Shown piece by piece: positions 5,951 to 8,478 of a stretch of 8,478 nucleotides of DNA. Location: positions 1-8,478 of the forward strand of contig CAIKKV010000186.1 of the NCBI GenBank assembly GCA_903828035.1, read 5' to 3'. The translations under genes and the position numbers were made by a program. The DNA comes from an uncultured bacterium. GTDB lineage: Bacteria; Verrucomicrobiota; Kiritimatiellia; CAIKKV01. Under the pieces are notes generated by a model. The model was not told the origin of the DNA. It worked only from the letters and a program-made list of their open reading frames with translations, and did not search any database. Positions within the stretch are counted from its first letter, which is position 1, and each line of letters begins with the position of its first letter.

Positions 5951-7448
5951 TAAGCTTCTTATCCACAGCAAGCCACGGTGATGTTGAGTTGTAACTATCT
6001 GGCTCAGAAGTGGTTAACGATATTTCGCGGCAGGCGTCATCGGTGAGGCACAGGCGCGCGGAGGCGGATTTGTTCTCTCCGGCGGGCAGGTCTCCTATAA
6101 GAATGGACAAGGATTGCCTGGGTGAGCCTTCCAGGGCCAGGTCGAGCGTGATCCCGTGGAGCGTGCGCGGGGTATGGTTTTCCACGGATAGCCGGACTTC
6201 GATGCCCTCGTTGCGATGAGTGAGGATCGCGCGGAAGGCGACGTCGTTCTTGGAGCCCCCATCCCGGGCATCGAAGAGCCCTTCCTGCCAGAGCATGCCA
6301 TCGGCGGAGGGGCCGTGCCAGGCGGGGATCTGGGAGTCGACGGGCGTGAAGGAGCCTTCCGCGCTGGCGATGGCGGCGGGAAGGCGCAGCAGCCAGGAGC
6401 AGCCCGAAAACTCGGCGACGAGGCGGGCGGCGCGGGTTTTGGGGCAGGCGGTGGCGCGCAGGGGGGCGGAGAGGGCGGTTCCGATACCGGTCAGCCCGTA
6501 CCCGTTTCCGCAATAGAAGAGGCGCAGCCGGTTGCCTTCGCGGATGACGGAGGGGTACTCCACCATCTGCCACTCCCAGGGGTTCCAGGCGGGCGCGAGC
6601 TGGAGGTTGTCCCCGTATTCGCCGCGGTGCCAGCGGATGCCGTCGTCCGATTCGGCATAGCCGATCGAGTAGGCGCCCCAGCGGGTGCCGATCATGGAGT
6701 ACCACATCCGGAACGTTCCGTCCTCCTCCTGCCGCACGACCGGGCCGGCGCAGGCCACGTTTTCGTAGTCGCGGTCGGGGTTGCGGAACAGGATGGCGCC
6801 GCGCCGCTCCCACTGGATGCCGTCGCGGGAGACCGCGTAGCAGGCGGCCTTCTGCTGGTTGGAGAAGAGGTCGGCCCCGAGCGTGGGGCAGCCCGTGTAG
6901 TAAAAGCGCCATTCCCTTTCGCCACCGGGAAGGCGCGCTTTCATGACCGAGCCGCCGGCAATGCCGTAGCGGTCGGGGTCGCCGGCCTTTCCGGTGGGCG
7001 CAAGAACGGGGTTTTCCCGGCATTTCTGCCAGTTTTTGCCGTCCGTGGAGACCGCCAGGCCGAGGCCGGGAAACGCGGCGAGGCCTTCGCCCTTGCCGCA
7101 GTTGGCCGTATAGTAGAGATGCCAGCGGCCGGGCGTGAACTCGACGACGTGCGGGAGGACGACCCAGCGGTAGTCGAAGGAATCGGGGGCGCCGGTGTCG
7201 AGAACGGGGCCGTGGCGGGTGAACGCCCCGGGCTTGGCGACGGGGGCGGTGGCCAGGCAGATGCGGCGGAAGCCCTCGGCGTCGGCGCCGGCGTAGTAGA
7301 GGTGGTAGGCGTCGCCGATGCGGACGGCGCAGGGGTTCATGCAGCAGCCGGCATCGAAGGGGGCGGGGCCCGGGGGGAGGACGGGGTCCGGGCCGGAGCG
7401 GATCCACCAGGTGTTGCGGGCCAGTGTTCGCGCGGGGGCGGAGGACAT
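5943..7448 (-). CDS. GH43/GH130-like five-bladed beta-propeller protein with C-terminal beta domain
   Basis: This 501-residue protein has five repeats of a blade pattern, a short hydrophobic strand, a turn, then an aromatic strand. They lie at about residues 37-54 (MNPCAVRIGDAYHLYYAG), 97-115, 164-186, 233-252 and 297-314. The links between blades carry the S-x-DG-x-x-W pattern (VSTDGKNW 133-140, VSRDGIQW 206-213, ESDDGIRW 266-273). This is the fold shared by GH32, GH43, GH62, GH68 and GH130 glycosidases and phosphorylases. Candidate acidic catalytic residues include Asp32, Asp92 and Glu229, but I cannot match them to a defined family, so activity is not proved. Residues from about 340 to the end have a beta-rich look and may form a carbohydrate-binding or accessory sandwich. 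No signal peptide is visible, suggesting a cytoplasmic protein. ATG at 7446-7448 has AAGGAA upstream. It lies 16 bases after pyrF and 56 before ispA, an unusual place for a sugar-active protein. Confidence 0.82.
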   Translation of the reverse strand: MSSAPARTLARNTWWIRSGPDPVLPPGPAPFDAGCCMNPCAVRIGDAYHLYYAGADAEGFRRICLATAPVAKPGAFTRHGPVLDTGAPDSFDYRWVVLPHVVEFTPGRWHLYYTANCGKGEGLAAFPGLGLAVSTDGKNWQKCRENPVLAPTGKAGDPDRYGIAGGSVMKARLPGGEREWRFYYTGCPTLGADLFSNQQKAACYAVSRDGIQWERRGAILFRNPDRDYENVACAGPVVRQEEDGTFRMWYSMIGTRWGAYSIGYAESDDGIRWHRGEYGDNLQLAPAWNPWEWQMVEYPSVIREGNRLRLFYCGNGYGLTGIGTALSAPLRATACPKTRAARLVAEFSGCSWLLRLPAAIASAEGSFTPVDSQIPAWHGPSADGMLWQEGLFDARDGGSKNDVAFRAILTHRNEGIEVRLSVENHTPRTLHGITLDLALEGSPRQSLSILIGDLPAGENKSASARLCLTDDACREISLTTSEPDSYNSTSPWLAVDKKLIR

Positions 7449-7464
7449 GGGGCGTGTTCCTTTT

Positions 7465-8181
7465 TTAAGCTTTCAGCATTTCGGCGAGGATGGCGGCGGC
7501 GGCGGCGGCGGGGTCGGCGGCTTCGGTGATGGGGCGCCCGACCACGAGGAAGTCGGCGCCGGCCCGGATGGCGGCGGCGGGCGTGGCCACGCGCTTCTGG
7601 TCGCCCACCTCGCCGCCGGCGGGGCGGATGCCCGGGGTGACGAGGAGGGGGCCGGCGCCGAAGCGGCGGCGCAGGCCGGCGGCCTCATGGACGGAGGTGA
7701 CAAGGCCGTCGATGCCGCTGGAGAGGGCGAGCTCGCCGAGGGCGAGGGCCTGGTCGGCGAGTGAGCGGGCGATGCCGAGGTCGGCCAGATCGGCCTGGTT
7801 CAGGCTGGTGAGCGTGGTGACGGCGAGCAGGCGGGGCCGGTTGGGGCCGGCCTCGGCGGCAGCCTCGGCGGCGGCGCGGAGCATGTCGCGGCCGCCGCAG
7901 GCGTGGACGGTGAGGAGCGACGCGCCTAGGCGGGAAGCGGATTGCACGGCGCGGGCAACGGTGCGGGGGATATCGTGGAACTTGAGGTCGAGGAAGAGGC
8001 GCATGCCGCGGGCGGCGAGGGGCTGGAGGGCGGCTTCGCCTGCGGCGGTGAAGAGTTCGAGCCCTATTTTCCCGTAGGTGACGCTGGCCGGGAGGGTTTT
8101 GAGGCCGGATTGGAGGGCCAGCAGATGGGGGTAATCGAGGGCCACGATCAATTCGGGAATGCGGGGGCTTGTCGTTGACAT
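7465..8181 (-). CDS. pyrF: Orotidine 5'-phosphate decarboxylase
   Basis: PyrF decarboxylates orotidine monophosphate to UMP, the last step of de novo pyrimidine synthesis, in the cytoplasm. The active-site motif LDLKFHDIP gives the catalytic set Asp65, Lys67 and Asp70. Asp16 (ALDYP) and Lys38 (YGKIG) complete the conserved substrate contacts. TPGIRP (182-187) and VVGRPIT (213-219) form the phosphate-binding end of the barrel. The length of 238 residues is typical of the short bacterial form. The ATG at 8179-8181 has CAGGAG eight to nine bases upstream. The C-terminal helix contains a six-alanine run (AADPAAAAAA) from a GGC repeat at 7492-7509. It is the first gene of the leftward run and no other pyrimidine gene is in the window. 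Confidence 0.96.
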   Translation of the reverse strand: MSTTSPRIPELIVALDYPHLLALQSGLKTLPASVTYGKIGLELFTAAGEAALQPLAARGMRLFLDLKFHDIPRTVARAVQSASRLGASLLTVHACGGRDMLRAAAEAAAEAGPNRPRLLAVTTLTSLNQADLADLGIARSLADQALALGELALSSGIDGLVTSVHEAAGLRRRFGAGPLLVTPGIRPAGGEVGDQKRVATPAAAIRAGADFLVVGRPITEAADPAAAAAAILAEMLKA

Positions 8182-8208
8182 GGGTGAAACTCCTGTATTT
8201 AAAGGGTA

Positions 8209-8237
8209 ATTGTGGGGGTGGCGGGGGAAAGCGGCAA
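8209..8237 (-). promoter_or_regulatory. Weak candidate promoter for the pyrF-led operon
   Basis: On the minus strand TTGCCG (complement of 8232-8237) and CACAAT (complement of 8209-8214) are separated by 17 bases. Each matches four of six consensus positions. Transcription would begin near 8202, about 20 bases before the pyrF start codon. The match is poor enough that chance is a real possibility, but something in this gap must drive the leftward genes. Confidence 0.25.
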
Positions 8238-8283
8238 GTGAAAAAGGGCGTTAACACGGGCTTAAATACGAAAAAGTTGAAAA

Positions 8284-8313
8284 TTGATTGCATCCTGCCC
8301 GGGGTGTGATAAC
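8284..8313 (+). promoter_or_regulatory. Second, weaker rightward promoter candidate
   Basis: TTGATT at 8284-8289 and GATAAC at 8308-8313 are 18 bases apart, and the latter is preceded by TG at 8305-8306, an extended -10 pattern. Each hexamer matches four of six consensus positions. It would add a distal start upstream of the stronger promoter at 8394. Low certainty. Confidence 0.25.
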
Positions 8314-8365
8314 TTAATTGGGTTGTCACGATACCGGTTCTTTAGAGTTGCCGACCTGATCTGCA

Positions 8366-8422
8366 GAAAAAAGTAAAAATTGCAGAAGAGCGGTTGACAA
8401 TGAAGAGTCGATTGAGTATAAC
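8366..8422 (+). promoter_or_regulatory. Strong sigma-70-type promoter with A-rich upstream tract, facing right
   Basis: TTGACA at 8394-8399 and TATAAC at 8417-8422 are separated by exactly 17 bases, matching 11 of 12 consensus positions. An A-rich tract at 8366-8380 lies about where the distal part of an UP element would sit. The start of transcription would be near 8429. The transcript runs out of the window, so the gene or RNA it serves is not visible. Such strength suggests a highly expressed product. Confidence 0.7.
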
Positions 8423-8467
8423 TAAAAGCTCGCAAACGCTGAAAGCAAAGCGGATGCGGGCGAAGAG

Positions 8468-8478
8468 ATGAACACAAA
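8468..8478 (+). CDS. Possible start of a rightward gene cut by the window edge
   Basis: An ATG at 8468 lies about 40 bases after the predicted start of the strong promoter and stays open to the window end (Met-Asn-Thr). The purine-rich GAAGAG directly before it is too close to act as a normal ribosome site. Another ATG at 8454 opens a five-codon frame whose TGA overlaps this ATG. A non-coding RNA instead of a gene is equally possible, so this is only a placeholder. Confidence 0.2.

Noticed and set aside
4969..5994. 341-residue plus-strand open frame opposite ispA
   Set aside because: Gly- and Ala-rich low-complexity translation with no motif, while the minus strand encodes an enzyme with both aspartate-rich motifs.
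6037..7407. 456-residue minus-strand frame inside the propeller gene in another phase
   Set aside because: Extreme Arg and Pro content typical of out-of-frame GC-rich sequence, with no motif and the true frame fully coding.
6216..7529. 437-residue plus-strand open frame opposite the propeller gene
   Set aside because: Very rich in Gly, Ala and Val with no recognisable domain, and the opposite strand encodes a clear propeller protein with its own ribosome site. It is a shadow caused by high GC content.
8435..8455. Short CGCT/AGCG hairpin after the strong promoter
   Set aside because: Only four base pairs with an eight-base loop, too weak to claim as an RNA element.
8262..8477. 71-residue minus-strand open frame at the right edge
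   Set aside because: No recognisable domain, no convincing ribosome site, and it lies antisense to the strong rightward promoter in an AT-richer intergenic region.
1..8478. CRISPR array, insertion sequence, tRNA or phage genes
   Set aside because: No spaced direct repeats of suitable length, no transposase or integrase frame, and no tRNA-like cloverleaf was seen on either strand.

Overview
The window is a GC-rich, almost fully coding bacterial chromosome segment with eight recognisable protein genes. Seven lie on the minus strand and one on the plus strand. The gene content (a GH4 glycosidase, a GH43/GH130-like beta-propeller protein, and housekeeping genes in an unusual order), together with a nine-base GTGGAC-type repeat in an intergenic gap, would fit a saccharolytic bacterium of the Planctomycetes-Verrucomicrobia-Chlamydiae group, perhaps Kiritimatiellota or Lentisphaerota. 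This placement is an inference from general style and was not tested by phylogeny. There are no rRNA or tRNA genes, CRISPR arrays, insertion sequences or phage genes.

Left part (1-2413): a GH4 NAD-dependent alpha-galactosidase-like enzyme points left and is followed by what may be half of a terminator hairpin at the window edge. A 155-base divergent gap holds a run of about seven GTGGAC units at 8-9 base spacing. An RluA-type pseudouridine synthase then points right. It ends only 5 bases from the convergent end of the large leftward gene group.

Middle and right (2419-8181): six minus-strand genes form one compact run, read in the order pyrF (orotidine 5'-phosphate decarboxylase), a two-domain GH43/GH130-like beta-propeller protein, ispA (short-chain polyprenyl synthase), gcvH (lipoyl carrier), lipB (octanoyltransferase) and an MFS transporter. 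The gaps are 16, 56, 81, -1 and -8 bases, so this is probably one operon. The last three genes are coupled by stop/start overlaps, and both lipB and the MFS gene begin with GTG. GcvH and LipB are functionally linked, since LipB octanoylates GcvH-type carrier domains. The rest of the operon has no obvious shared pathway. The two wider gaps carry inverted repeats that straddle the preceding stop codon, and the gcvH ribosome binding site lies inside a short palindrome.

Right edge (8182-8478): a non-coding region with a near-consensus sigma-70 promoter (TTGACA, 17 bases, TATAAC) and an A-rich upstream tract. It fires rightward into whatever lies beyond the window. A weaker leftward promoter candidate precedes pyrF.

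I found no clear undescribed defence or mobile system. The most unusual items are the propeller protein inside a housekeeping operon, the nine-base periodic intergenic repeat, and the structured intercistronic gaps.
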